Origin: Candidatus Enterococcus willemsii
Lineage (GTDB): Bacteria; Bacillota; Bacilli; Lactobacillales; Enterococcaceae
DNA: 64,000 nt
Direction of reading: 5' to 3'
Assembly (NCBI RefSeq): GCF_009933335.1
Contig: NZ_MAEL01000054.1
Coordinates: 1-64,000, forward strand
Shown: positions 26,304-34,749 of the stretch, piece by piece
Numbering within the stretch: position 1 is the stretch's first letter
How the letters are laid out: every line of letters starts with the position of its first letter
Notes under the pieces: model-generated
What the model saw: only the letters and a program-made list of their open reading frames with translations
Told to the model about the DNA's origin: nothing
Databases searched by the model: none
Translations under genes and position numbers: made by a program

Positions 26304-27259
26304 GAAAGGAGTAATTTTTTTACCTGAATTTGTTGCATGAATTGCTCTGTATCAGCTTTATTTATAAAACCGACTTCACCATGTTGTGCATTAGACATTC
26401 CGCATGCCATAGAATATTTGAAAATATTTTCTAGAGAAAAGTTATGTTCTACCGCATGAGCAAAACCTCCGACTGAAGCATCGCCAGAACCAGTTGTATT
26501 CACAATATCGATAGCTGGAATGGTAATATCGTAAATATCACTCCCAACTTTACATAAGGCACCTTCATTGCCACAAGAAATCATCATGTAGTCAATACCG
26601 CTAAAGTAGGAATGTGTTAATTCGCTGTATGCTTGTTCTTTAGTTTCAATTTCTTTATGCAGAATTTCTCCTAACTCATGGACATTTGGTTTGATGAAAC
26701 TTGGTTTGTAGCGATTATTCTTTAAGAGTGAGAGTAACTGCTTGCCTGATATATCCATGAATACTGGGATGTTTTGATCAATATGCTCTCGAATGTACGT
26801 AAGCATCTCTAAATAAATCTGTTCGTTTTTTGAATTGATTGATCCTGAAATGCAGATAACTTTTAGTTGTTCATGTTGGTAAAGTTTTTTTAATTTTTCT
26901 AGCAATTGATAGACCTCATTATCAGATATTTCCGGACCGCTCTCAACGATTTCTGTGTGAGTATTATTGTCATGCATAATAGTAATTGCATTTCGGGTCT
27001 CACCAGAAGTTGGGATCATATCTAATTTGAATAAGTTTTCAGCTTCTAGGTATCGTTCAACTAAATCTCCGATATCACCTGCTAAGAAACCCGTTAAGAC
27101 GACTTCTGATCCGGATAAGGCGGCAGTTCTTCCGGCATTAATTCCTTTGCCACCAACAGATTTTGTTGGGGAATCAAAACGATTCATCTTGCCCAACTGA
27201 AAATGGTTGATGAAATAAGCTAAATCAATGGATGGATTCATTGTTACAGTAACAATCAT
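26300..27259 (-). CDS. PfkB-family sugar-phosphate kinase (1-phosphofructokinase/LacC type)
   Basis: A 319-residue ribokinase-fold enzyme of the FruK/LacC branch, which adds a second phosphate to a ketose phosphate. Substrate residues lie in MNPSIDLAYF and SVGGKGINAGRTA; the ATP/anion-hole signature NTTGSGDASVGGF holds the catalytic Asp. It is coupled to the DeoR regulator by a 4-nt overlap and faces a PTS operon. With that context it probably forms a 1,6-bisphosphate from the product of the PTS; the exact sugar is unknown. Confidence 0.88.
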   Translation of the reverse strand: MIVTVTMNPSIDLAYFINHFQLGKMNRFDSPTKSVGGKGINAGRTAALSGSEVVLTGFLAGDIGDLVERYLEAENLFKLDMIPTSGETRNAITIMHDNNTHTEIVESGPEISDNEVYQLLEKLKKLYQHEQLKVICISGSINSKNEQIYLEMLTYIREHIDQNIPVFMDISGKQLLSLLKNNRYKPSFIKPNVHELGEILHKEIETKEQAYSELTHSYFSGIDYMMISCGNEGALCKVGSDIYDITIPAIDIVNTTGSGDASVGGFAHAVEHNFSLENIFKYSMACGMSNAQHGEVGFINKADTEQFMQQIQVKKLLLS

Positions 27260-28017
27260 TTTAGTTCCTCCTTGAGAATCTTGGTATATGAACCATAATA
27301 TTCTATTTGATTTTCAGAAATAAAATTATCGGTAATCAAGTAATCGATATCCCCTAGGCGACGGAAAGTGTAAACATCTGACACACCGAGTTTCGAGCTG
27401 TCCGCCAACACGCAACGAATTTTTGATTTTTTGAACACAGCATTTTGAACCGCTCCTTCATCAAATTGTGCGGTTGTGATATTATCCTCGAAAATTCCAT
27501 TCGTTGAAGCAAAAGCAATATCAATATTTAGATTTTCAAAAGCCTTAATGGCCACTTCACCTACAAATTCTTCAGTAATTGGTGAAAATTCACCACCACT
27601 TAATAAAATACGATAATCGGTATGTTCTCTTAGGTAGTTAAAGGCAATCAAGCTATTAGTCGTAACAAACAAATTTTTTCGTTTGATTTCAGGGAGTGCG
27701 TAGAGAATTGTTGTTCCCGCACCGACAAAAATAGTGGAATTATCTGGAATCAAGCTATTCATCACGCGCCCAATGTATTTTTTTTCTTCTACTTTGGTTT
27801 GAATTTTTTCTTCAGTAGTTCGTTCTTTGTCTAATAACTCTAATCGTTGGGCACCACCATATAATTTAGTTAATTTTTTTTGTTTGGATAATTCGGTAAT
27901 ATCGCGTCGGATTGTCATATCAGATACTGAAAGTTTTTCAGCGATATCAACGATAGAGAGATACGTGTGTTCGTTCAATAATTCTAAAATGTTTTGTTGT
28001 CTTTCTTCTTTTAACAT
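27256..28017 (-). CDS. DeoR-family sugar regulator
   Basis: A 253-residue repressor. The N-terminal winged helix (RQQNILELLNEHTYLSIVDIAEKL, split at the DeoR signature VSDMTIRRDITEL) precedes a sugar-phosphate-sensing domain with STIFVGAGTTILYALPE and LLSGGEF. It is the first gene of a two-gene operon with the kinase and is divergent from the PTS genes. It most likely represses both units through the repeats in 28046-28245 and is released by a sugar phosphate. Confidence 0.9.
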   Translation of the reverse strand: MLKEERQQNILELLNEHTYLSIVDIAEKLSVSDMTIRRDITELSKQKKLTKLYGGAQRLELLDKERTTEEKIQTKVEEKKYIGRVMNSLIPDNSTIFVGAGTTILYALPEIKRKNLFVTTNSLIAFNYLREHTDYRILLSGGEFSPITEEFVGEVAIKAFENLNIDIAFASTNGIFEDNITTAQFDEGAVQNAVFKKSKIRCVLADSSKLGVSDVYTFRRLGDIDYLITDNFISENQIEYYGSYTKILKEELK

Positions 28018-28142
28018 AAATAGCCTCCTTGCTATGTTTATTAATGTTCATTATTGTTTAACTTCGGTGTTTAAGTTCATTATACGAGTAAATAGTGTCT
28101 TTTTCAATCAATAATGTTTAACTTTTTTTGAAAATGTCTAAA

Positions 28143-28179
28143 AGAAAGCGTTGACAAATGTTTTAAAAGGTAATATTAT
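28143..28179 (+). promoter_or_regulatory. PTS operon promoter overlapped by a CcpA cre site
   Basis: TTGACA (28151-28156), 17-nt spacer, TATTAT (28174-28179). The sequence AGAAAGCGTTGACA (28143-28156) fits the cre consensus TGNAANCGNWNNCA at every fixed position but the first and covers the -35. CcpA bound there should block RNA polymerase when glucose is present. Confidence 0.75.
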
Positions 28180-28199
28180 GTGTTTGTAAAACAAAATAG

Positions 28200-28245
28200 A
28201 ACAAAAAAGAACTTATTTTTAAAACAAAGTTTAACAAAAAAGAAC
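28200..28245 (+). promoter_or_regulatory. Candidate DeoR operator repeats
   Basis: Two identical 13-bp copies of AACAAAAAAGAAC (28200-28212 and 28233-28245), 33 bp apart, lie just after the expected transcription start. Related TGTTTAAC/GTTTAAC words occur near 28052, 28107 and 28229. The arrangement fits a looped or cooperative operator for the adjacent DeoR protein. This is inference. Confidence 0.5.
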
Positions 28246-28263
28246 AAAAAGGAGATGAGAGGA

Positions 28264-28722
28264 ATGTCGTACAAAGAAATGTTTCATTCGGATTTAGTGG
28301 AACTTCATTTACAAGTAGATAATGAAGAAGAAGCATTTGAAGTGATTGGTACACGATTAAAGGAATTAGGTTATGTCAATGAAGGGTATTTAGAAGGAAT
28401 TAAACGCAGGGAACAAGCTTTTCCTACAGGATTAATTACTCAATATTTGAATATTGGGTTACCTCATTCTGATCCAGAATTTGTGGAGAAGCCATTTATT
28501 TATATTGTGCGTTTAGTCGAAGACGTGACTTGTCGACAAATGGGAGATAGCCGAGAAATGAATGTCAAAAATTTATTTTTCTTAGGTATTAAAAATGGCA
28601 AAGAACAGGTCGGTTTATTGCAATCATTTATGAATTTGTTTATGGATGAAAATTTTGTTAGCACTTACACGTCCTTAGATAAAAAAGAAGAGATTTATCA
28701 ATTATTTGTGAATCATATTTAA
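28264..28722 (+). CDS. PTS EIIA component, fructose/galactitol type
   Basis: A 152-residue phosphocarrier that passes phosphate from HPr to the EIIB protein. The PTS_EIIA_2 fold is clear, with the phosphorylated His in NIGLPHSDPEF (H68). Open frame extends to 28180, but the ATG at 28264 has an AGGAGATGAGAGGA site. It is the first gene of the operon EIIA-EIIB-EIIC-small membrane protein-aldolase. Confidence 0.92.
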   Translation: MSYKEMFHSDLVELHLQVDNEEEAFEVIGTRLKELGYVNEGYLEGIKRREQAFPTGLITQYLNIGLPHSDPEFVEKPFIYIVRLVEDVTCRQMGDSREMNVKNLFFLGIKNGKEQVGLLQSFMNLFMDENFVSTYTSLDKKEEIYQLFVNHI

Positions 28723-28753
28723 AAAAATAAAAAATTTTTAGGAGGAATAGAAA

Positions 28754-29056
28754 ATGAAACAAAGATTAATCGTAGCATGTGGAAGTGGAGTGGCAACAAG
28801 TCAAACAATTGCGAGTAAAATCCAAAGTAAATTTGAAGAAGATGGGATTGATTTTCCAGTCGATGCTGTAGATTATAAGTCAATTGCTGGAGAATTACCT
28901 AGTACAGGAATTTATGTGTATGTTGCACAACCGGATGAAGAAGTATTAGAACAAGCTGAAGAGTTAGGTGTCAAAGTTTTCCCAGGTGTACCATTCATTA
29001 CTGGCATGGGTATGGACGATATTTATGAACAAATTGTCGCAGCAGTGAAGGAATAA
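28754..29056 (+). CDS. PTS EIIB component, galactitol type
   Basis: A 100-residue EIIB of the GatB family. The phosphorylated Cys is C9 in LIVACGSGVATS, followed by the usual P-loop-like turn. It takes phosphate from EIIA and passes it to the sugar during transport through EIIC. AGGAGG site upstream; 31 nt after EIIA. Confidence 0.93.
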   Translation: MKQRLIVACGSGVATSQTIASKIQSKFEEDGIDFPVDAVDYKSIAGELPSTGIYVYVAQPDEEVLEQAEELGVKVFPGVPFITGMGMDDIYEQIVAAVKE

Positions 29057-29094
29057 TCGTCTGCAAAAATTTAATTGAAAAGAGGTAAGAATAG

Positions 29095-30444
29095 ATGGGA
29101 GTATTTGAAAGTATTGTCAATGCTGTTTTAGGTTTAGGATCGGCAATTTTTGTACCTTTAATTATTTTAATTTTAGGTTTGTTGACGGGAATGAAAGTTC
29201 AAAAAGCGTTTATGTCGGCGATTACATTGGGAATTGCCTTTACTGGGATGTCAATGGTTATCGGTTTTATGTCGAATGCAGTTGGTCCGGCGTCAGAAGC
29301 ATTAGCCAAGAACACAGGTATTAATTTGCCTGCTTTGGATATGGGATGGACGGGAGCTGCAGCAATTGTATGGTCTTGGAGCTATGCATTTATCTTCTTT
29401 GCAGTAACAATAGGCGTGAATTTCATTATGCTGATTTTTAATTGGACAAAAACCTTAAATGCTGATATGTGGAATGTTTGGGGAAAAGCATTAACTGCTT
29501 ACATGGTTTACTTTGTTACTGGTAGTTTAGTCGCAGGTTTTGTGACAGCGATTGTACAAGTTGTATTGGAATTAAAATTAGGAGATATGTTCCAACGTCA
29601 TATTCAAGATTTAACAGGAATTCCAATGGTAACAGTCACACATTTTATGACGTCAGCTGCGGTTTTACTTTTACCATTTAATATGTTGATGGATAAAATT
29701 CCTTTTTTCAACAAACGTGCAGATACGAATGCATTGAAGAAAAAAATCGGAATGTTCTCTGAAAATTCCGTGATGGGATTTATTATTGGATTGGGGTTAG
29801 GATTAGCTGCTGCTTATGGTATCTCTGGTTCTTTAAATTTAGCTATTCAGGTAGCAACTGCTTTGGCACTGTTTCCAATGATTTCTAAATTATTCATGCA
29901 ATCCCTCTCTCCATTAGCAGATGCGATGTCTGAATTTATGAAGAAACGTTTTAAAGATCGGGAAGTATTTATCGGTTTAGATTGGCCGATTTTAGCAGGT
30001 CGTTCAGAAGTTTGGGTAACAGCGATTCTTTTAGTACCAGTTTTTATTGGATTTGCGATTTTATTACCTGGAAACCAAGTCTTACCTTTAGCAAGTATTA
30101 TTAATTACTCAATTGCCGTAGGGGGACTTTTGTTAACGGGTGGGAATTTACTTCGAATGCTTATTTTAGGAATCATCACTATGCCAATTTATTTGTATGC
30201 GGCAACGTATTTAGCACCTGTTTTAAGTGGTTTAGCTGCTGATACAGGAGCGGTAGAAGGCTTTAAAAAAGGACAACTAATTACTTGGGCATCGATTGAA
30301 GGTCCGGAATTCCGAATTTTATTTGCTGAAGCATTTAACAAAAATATTTTAGCGATTATTGGAGCAATCGTCTTTATTCTCTTATTTATCTTGTTAAATC
30401 GATATATGAATAAAGTTGCTGTACCAAGCAAACGTTACGAATAA
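29095..30444 (+). CDS. PTS EIIC component, galactitol type
   Basis: A 449-residue membrane transporter of the GatC family with about ten to twelve helices. It opens GVFESIVNAVLGLGSAIFVP and contains NTGINLPALDMGWTGAAA and the late GQLITWASIEGPEFRILFAE, which match GatC proteins. It carries a sugar or sugar alcohol in while EIIB phosphorylates it. Members of this family take galactitol, pentitols and some ketoses; the substrate here is open. AAAGAGGT site upstream. Confidence 0.92.
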   Translation: MGVFESIVNAVLGLGSAIFVPLIILILGLLTGMKVQKAFMSAITLGIAFTGMSMVIGFMSNAVGPASEALAKNTGINLPALDMGWTGAAAIVWSWSYAFIFFAVTIGVNFIMLIFNWTKTLNADMWNVWGKALTAYMVYFVTGSLVAGFVTAIVQVVLELKLGDMFQRHIQDLTGIPMVTVTHFMTSAAVLLLPFNMLMDKIPFFNKRADTNALKKKIGMFSENSVMGFIIGLGLGLAAAYGISGSLNLAIQVATALALFPMISKLFMQSLSPLADAMSEFMKKRFKDREVFIGLDWPILAGRSEVWVTAILLVPVFIGFAILLPGNQVLPLASIINYSIAVGGLLLTGGNLLRMLILGIITMPIYLYAATYLAPVLSGLAADTGAVEGFKKGQLITWASIEGPEFRILFAEAFNKNILAIIGAIVFILLFILLNRYMNKVAVPSKRYE

Positions 30445-30465
30445 TCAGAAGGCGAGGAGAAGGAA

Positions 30466-30765
30466 ATGATGAAATTAACAAATCAAGAAAGTAAACTAAA
30501 ATGGCTGCTCTTGCTTTTTCTCGCGATTGCATTATTCATTCTTGCTTTGTTTACAGGACAAACAAGCTTAAATATGATTGTCATTGGTTTAGCAATATAT
30601 ATTTATAAATATGGCAATCCGATTTTATTTAAGGAATATGATGAAAAGCGAAAAAAACAACTTGAGGAATCGCGAGTGGTTCACGAAGCTGTACAAGAAA
30701 CACTGCAGTCAAAAAAATTGTTTAAAAAAATAAGGAGGACGTATAGATGTCTGATGGACGTATGA
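30466..30765 (+). CDS. Small membrane protein of the PTS operon
   Basis: A 99-residue protein with two hydrophobic segments (WLLLLFLAIALFILALF and LNMIVIGLAIYIYKYG) and a highly charged helical tail (EYDEKRKKQLEESRVVHEAV). I do not recognise the family. It starts at ATG after GAGGAGAAGGAA and overlaps the aldolase by 19 nt, so its translation is coupled to that gene. A regulatory or assembly role for the transporter is possible but unsupported by any motif. Confidence 0.7.
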   Translation: MMKLTNQESKLKWLLLLFLAIALFILALFTGQTSLNMIVIGLAIYIYKYGNPILFKEYDEKRKKQLEESRVVHEAVQETLQSKKLFKKIRRTYRCLMDV

Positions 30766-31499
30766 TGTTTGAAAGAGAACGAGAAGATATGGCGAAAATT
30801 GTAAAGCTGATTTTTTCAAGAAAATTAACCAATGTTGCAGGAGGAAATTTTTCATTCAAAGCGACGGATGAAACAGGTAAAGATTATATTATCATGACAC
30901 CAACAATGATGTCTGAAGCGTATCTGGGTGAACTAAGTGCAGCCCAAATTCTAGTAGTGGAACCACATACTCGTAAAGTAGTCAGTGGTATTGGTAAATT
31001 AACGCGTGAAATTAATATGCATGAAGCAATGTACGATACAAATCCTGAAATCAAAGCAGTTTTGCATGCCCATGCTCCAAATGCGATGTTTTGGGCAACA
31101 ACTGAACTACCAATGCCTAATTTAACTGAAGCAACCCAAAAAGTAGCTGCTGTCCCCGTATTAGACTTTGCGCCAAATTGTTCTGAAGAATTAGCGAGCA
31201 TCACAAGTACCTATATTAAAGAAAACAAGTTGTCTGTGCCACACATGTTATTGCTTGATAGTCATGGTGTATTAATTAATGCAACGGGTGAAACGGGTAT
31301 GATGGCAATTCATAAAGCATTATCTATTCTAGATACGGTGGAGTGGAATGCCGAAATTGCGTATAAGCAGACACTCTTTCAGGCATTAGGGATTACCGAT
31401 GGCTATTATTCTAAAGGGGAAAAAATTGGGAACCTAGAAGAATTGAAATCGAAAAAAGCTATCTATAATCAAGCAAAAATTGCTGCCGGTGGTGATTAG
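30747..31499 (+). CDS. Class II aldolase of the FucA/AraD family
   Basis: A 250-residue zinc aldolase-fold enzyme. The metal site is built from HAHAP (H107, H109) and a later His in DSHGVLI; the acidic residue of NMHEAMY (E93) should act as base. Members cleave or epimerise ketose 1-phosphates such as fuculose or ribulose phosphates. In this operon the likely job is to split a PTS-made ketose 1-phosphate into DHAP and an aldehyde. No isomerase or dehydrogenase accompanies it. GGAGG site 8 nt upstream. Confidence 0.85.
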   Translation: MSDGRMMFEREREDMAKIVKLIFSRKLTNVAGGNFSFKATDETGKDYIIMTPTMMSEAYLGELSAAQILVVEPHTRKVVSGIGKLTREINMHEAMYDTNPEIKAVLHAHAPNAMFWATTELPMPNLTEATQKVAAVPVLDFAPNCSEELASITSTYIKENKLSVPHMLLLDSHGVLINATGETGMMAIHKALSILDTVEWNAEIAYKQTLFQALGITDGYYSKGEKIGNLEELKSKKAIYNQAKIAAGGD

Positions 31500-31500
31500 C

Positions 31501-31550
31501 ATCAAACACTCTCCAACATTCGCGTGTAATGTTGGAGAGTGTTTGATTAT
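31501..31550. terminator. Long bidirectional terminator, aldolase / HelD
   Basis: A perfect 20-bp inverted repeat (31501-31520 with 31528-31547) around a 7-base loop CGCGTGT. It ends both converging genes and includes the stop codon of the helD-like gene. Confidence 0.8.
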
Positions 31551-33670
31551 AGCCATTGGGGCAATTGATTTGTATATAAAATCGTCAATGTCTGCATGCT
31601 TCGTGAAATGGCTGTATAAAGAATTTTTTTATCACGTTCTGTGTAATAATTTTCATCAGATACATCATACAAAACTACATGATCAAATTCTAATCCTTTG
31701 GCTAAGCTGATTGGCAAGATAGTGATCGTAGTGGGCAATAGAGCCCGTAAAACAGCTGCTTGGTCAGCTGTTTTGGTTAGGAATGTCAATGTCGTTGTTT
31801 GATTATCTCGAACAATTTCTCTGACTAGTTCATTTAAATCGGTGGCTGGGTTGATTTGAATAAAGTTGGGTGCTTGACCAAGTGGACGTATCGGTATAAT
31901 CGAAATGTCTTGGGACGTTAATTGATTGAATAGTTGCGTAATGGCGCCTGTCGAGCGATAACTATACAATAAAGGATAGGTTATCACTGATTGGCGATGA
32001 GCAAATTGTTGAGCAATGTGTTCAAATGTACTATACGAATTAAAAATTGCTTGGTTTTCGTCACCAACCATAGTGAAATGGGCTGTAGGGAATAGTTCAT
32101 TTAATAAAGCAATTTGCGCAGGTGTATAATCTTGCACTTCATCAATAAAAAGATATTTAGTTTGTGATGTGTCGATTTTTTCAATTAAGACATGTCTAAT
32201 CAAGACAAAAATAACCGCTTCATCCACAGTATAAGGGGCTGTTAAAGGATTGTTTGTTCCTTGATACGCAGCTAAAAGCATTTCGTAAATCGAAACTAAA
32301 TCAACCCAAGCAAAGGAATCAATTTGTGTTTGAATCGAACGGTATTTTTTCTTCAATAATTGCTCTGCGTACCTTTGTAGATGGTGTTCGGAATCATCTG
32401 AAATCAGTTCGCCAAAAAAATGACGTTGTTGTTCTTCTGATAAATCGAGCAGTTGTGTTTGAATGTTCGTTGATTTGGCTTGTTTGAATAAATGACGTTG
32501 CCAGTCGCTAGTAATTCTTTTTTTCGTTGCCTGCATTCGATCTTGCACAGAAGCATGTAGCGGTGTCTCGTGATAATAGTTGATAATGGTTTCTTTTCGT
32601 ATCAGCACGCGTTTTTTATATCGAATATCTTGGATAAATTCTTCTGGGCGTAAAGTATGTGTCGTTGTTTTTATAAAATCAATAAACGATAAGCTACGTA
32701 AAGTTTCTGTTTGTGTATCGTTTGATTGTTGGCTGATGCGTGAAAAATACTGGTTTTCATCTTCTAAGGGAACGGAGAGATATTGTTTTAGAAATTGTAA
32801 AATTGTTACATTTAAAGGTGATTGTTCGCCTAGTGAAGGTAAAACATTTGAAATATAATCGATAAATCGATGATTTGGTGAAAGAATGAGACAATTATCT
32901 GCCGACATTTCTTGGCGTAAGGAATAGAGTAAATAAGCAATTCGCTGCATGATAGTAGATGTTTTTCCGCTACCAGCAACTCCGTTGACTAAGACAATAT
33001 CATGCTTACGATCACGAATAATTTTGTTTTGTTCGGTTTGAATTGTAGCAGTAATATCTTGCATATAATGGGTTGTATCTTGTTTGAGGGCTTCAAGTAA
33101 AATATCATCTTGAATCGCAACCGAGGTATCAAAGTATTGTAATAATTGATCTTTTTCAATCAAAAATTGACGACGATCACGAATGGTGACAGGAATTTGT
33201 TGTTGGTTGGCTTCGTAGTATGATGGACCAATCAGATTATTATAATACGTTTCAGCAATGGGGGAACGCCAATCAAAGATGAGGGTATTTCCGGTTTCAT
33301 CCGTAAAATTATGACGACCAAAATAAAAAGCTTCATCAGTTTCTTCTGCTGAGAAATTCAAAGTGATTTTCCCAAAGTAGGGGCTCAATAATAATTGTTG
33401 GACCTTTTGAAGCGTTTGCTCACTGGTTTGAATTCGGATATTCATTTGATCGATTTCACGATTTTTCATTTCAATCATTGAAAAAGTATCCAAATTATCA
33501 AGAACACTATCAAAATTGAGGCTAATATCTTTCCCCATTTCTTTAAGTGACAGCAAGCCATCCGTTTTTGCTGTTTGGATGAGCTTAGTAAGCAGCTCTT
33601 CAGTTTGTAAAAGTTGTTGATACACGTGAGACAAGTAATGTTTTTCTTTTTGCAATTCAGTGTTGACCAT
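31547..33670 (-). CDS. helD: UvrD-like ATPase of the HelD family
   Basis: A 707-residue protein with the HelD layout: an N-terminal coiled-coil arm (1-75), an insert containing LIFDWRSPIAETYYN (about residue 155), then a split superfamily 1 ATPase. Walker A is NGVAGSGKTST near 227; TKYLFIDEVQDYTPAQ is Walker B, and LEFDHVVLYDV and LYTAISRSMQTL are late motifs. In Bacillus, HelD removes stalled RNA polymerase from DNA and recycles it. The ATG at 33670 has an AAAGGAG site; the in-frame ATG at 33676 is too close to it. Single gene. Confidence 0.85.
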   Translation of the reverse strand: MVNTELQKEKHYLSHVYQQLLQTEELLTKLIQTAKTDGLLSLKEMGKDISLNFDSVLDNLDTFSMIEMKNREIDQMNIRIQTSEQTLQKVQQLLLSPYFGKITLNFSAEETDEAFYFGRHNFTDETGNTLIFDWRSPIAETYYNNLIGPSYYEANQQQIPVTIRDRRQFLIEKDQLLQYFDTSVAIQDDILLEALKQDTTHYMQDITATIQTEQNKIIRDRKHDIVLVNGVAGSGKTSTIMQRIAYLLYSLRQEMSADNCLILSPNHRFIDYISNVLPSLGEQSPLNVTILQFLKQYLSVPLEDENQYFSRISQQSNDTQTETLRSLSFIDFIKTTTHTLRPEEFIQDIRYKKRVLIRKETIINYYHETPLHASVQDRMQATKKRITSDWQRHLFKQAKSTNIQTQLLDLSEEQQRHFFGELISDDSEHHLQRYAEQLLKKKYRSIQTQIDSFAWVDLVSIYEMLLAAYQGTNNPLTAPYTVDEAVIFVLIRHVLIEKIDTSQTKYLFIDEVQDYTPAQIALLNELFPTAHFTMVGDENQAIFNSYSTFEHIAQQFAHRQSVITYPLLYSYRSTGAITQLFNQLTSQDISIIPIRPLGQAPNFIQINPATDLNELVREIVRDNQTTTLTFLTKTADQAAVLRALLPTTITILPISLAKGLEFDHVVLYDVSDENYYTERDKKILYTAISRSMQTLTILYTNQLPQWL

Positions 33671-33732
33671 ACACATGCTCCTTTGTCAAAAAGTAATAGA
33701 GTTCAAAATTATAGTTGATTCTTATAGTTTTT

Positions 33733-34557
33733 TCAAGAGTTTGAGAACTTTTTCATCCAATACGGAAGTGCGGCACTAATTTCGGTTGGCAATACAACAT
33801 AACGCTCTTTTGCCAAGAGGTCACCAATATAACTATGAAGGTAAACCGCAGCTTGAATGGCGCCTTTATCTGAGAATTGTGCTAAAAAGCCAGCAATCAT
33901 TCCTGCTAATGTATCGCCCATGCCCCCAGTTGCCATCGCTGGATTTCCCAAAGGATTTTGAACAGTCGGTCCACAGGAATAAATTTCTGTCCGATGACTT
34001 TTGAGTACAACGGTTGCTTGTAATTGGTGTTGTGCGTGTTTGTTTGCTTCTTCTGATTGTTGTGCGATTGCCAGTCCACTTAATCGTTGCCATTCCATTT
34101 GATGCGGTGTAAAGATAGTTTGACTAGAAAAAGGTAAAGTGAAAGAAGACGCAGCAAATAATGTAATTCCTGAACCATCAATAATCAGTTGTTGTTCTGC
34201 TTGTTGATGGTTTAATACGAAAGAAAGTAGCGTTTGTCCATGTGCTTCTAATCCTAGTCCGGGACCGATCAAACAAACATCAGCTGTCTCAAAAATTTCT
34301 TGTACAGAAGTAAGATCATACCAATTCACAACCATCACTTCTGGTAGACGAGCGTGAAGCGCAACATGATTAACTGGATCGGTAATAACCGTGACAAGAC
34401 CTGCACCAGAGCGAACACAGGCTTCTGCCGCCATCATAATTGCGCCACCGTATTGTTGATTGCCACCAATTAAAACGACGCGACCAAACGTACCTTTGTG
34501 TGAAATTTGTGGGCGAGGGGGAATGATAGATAAACATTCTGGCGTTAATTTTTTCAT
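33733..34557 (-). CDS. nnrD: ADP/ATP-dependent NAD(P)H-hydrate dehydratase
   Basis: Repairs NADH or NADPH damaged by hydration. It is 274 residues with the ribokinase-like YjeF C-terminal domain only; the epimerase half is absent and must be encoded elsewhere. Signatures are GTFGRVVLIGGNQQYGGA, SGAGLVTVIT, CLIGPGLG and NPAMATGGMGDTLAGMIAGF, which holds the catalytic Asp. The ATG at 34557 (MKKLTPE) is preferred to a TTG at 34563. Single gene, co-oriented with helD. Confidence 0.9.
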   Translation of the reverse strand: MKKLTPECLSIIPPRPQISHKGTFGRVVLIGGNQQYGGAIMMAAEACVRSGAGLVTVITDPVNHVALHARLPEVMVVNWYDLTSVQEIFETADVCLIGPGLGLEAHGQTLLSFVLNHQQAEQQLIIDGSGITLFAASSFTLPFSSQTIFTPHQMEWQRLSGLAIAQQSEEANKHAQHQLQATVVLKSHRTEIYSCGPTVQNPLGNPAMATGGMGDTLAGMIAGFLAQFSDKGAIQAAVYLHSYIGDLLAKERYVVLPTEISAALPYWMKKFSNS

Positions 34558-34749
34558 GAGCAAAGATTCCTTTCTAGAAGACCACTAATTGTCTTTACTA
34601 TAGTACAAGGTGAAAAAGAATGTAAGTAGAATGATTGGAATGGTATTTTTTAAGCGACCATTTCTCTATGCATCACTGCATTTCTTTTTCACTTTCTAGT
34701 TTAGAAGTGGTATCATGGAACACGAGAATACAAAATTGGAGGGACTCAA

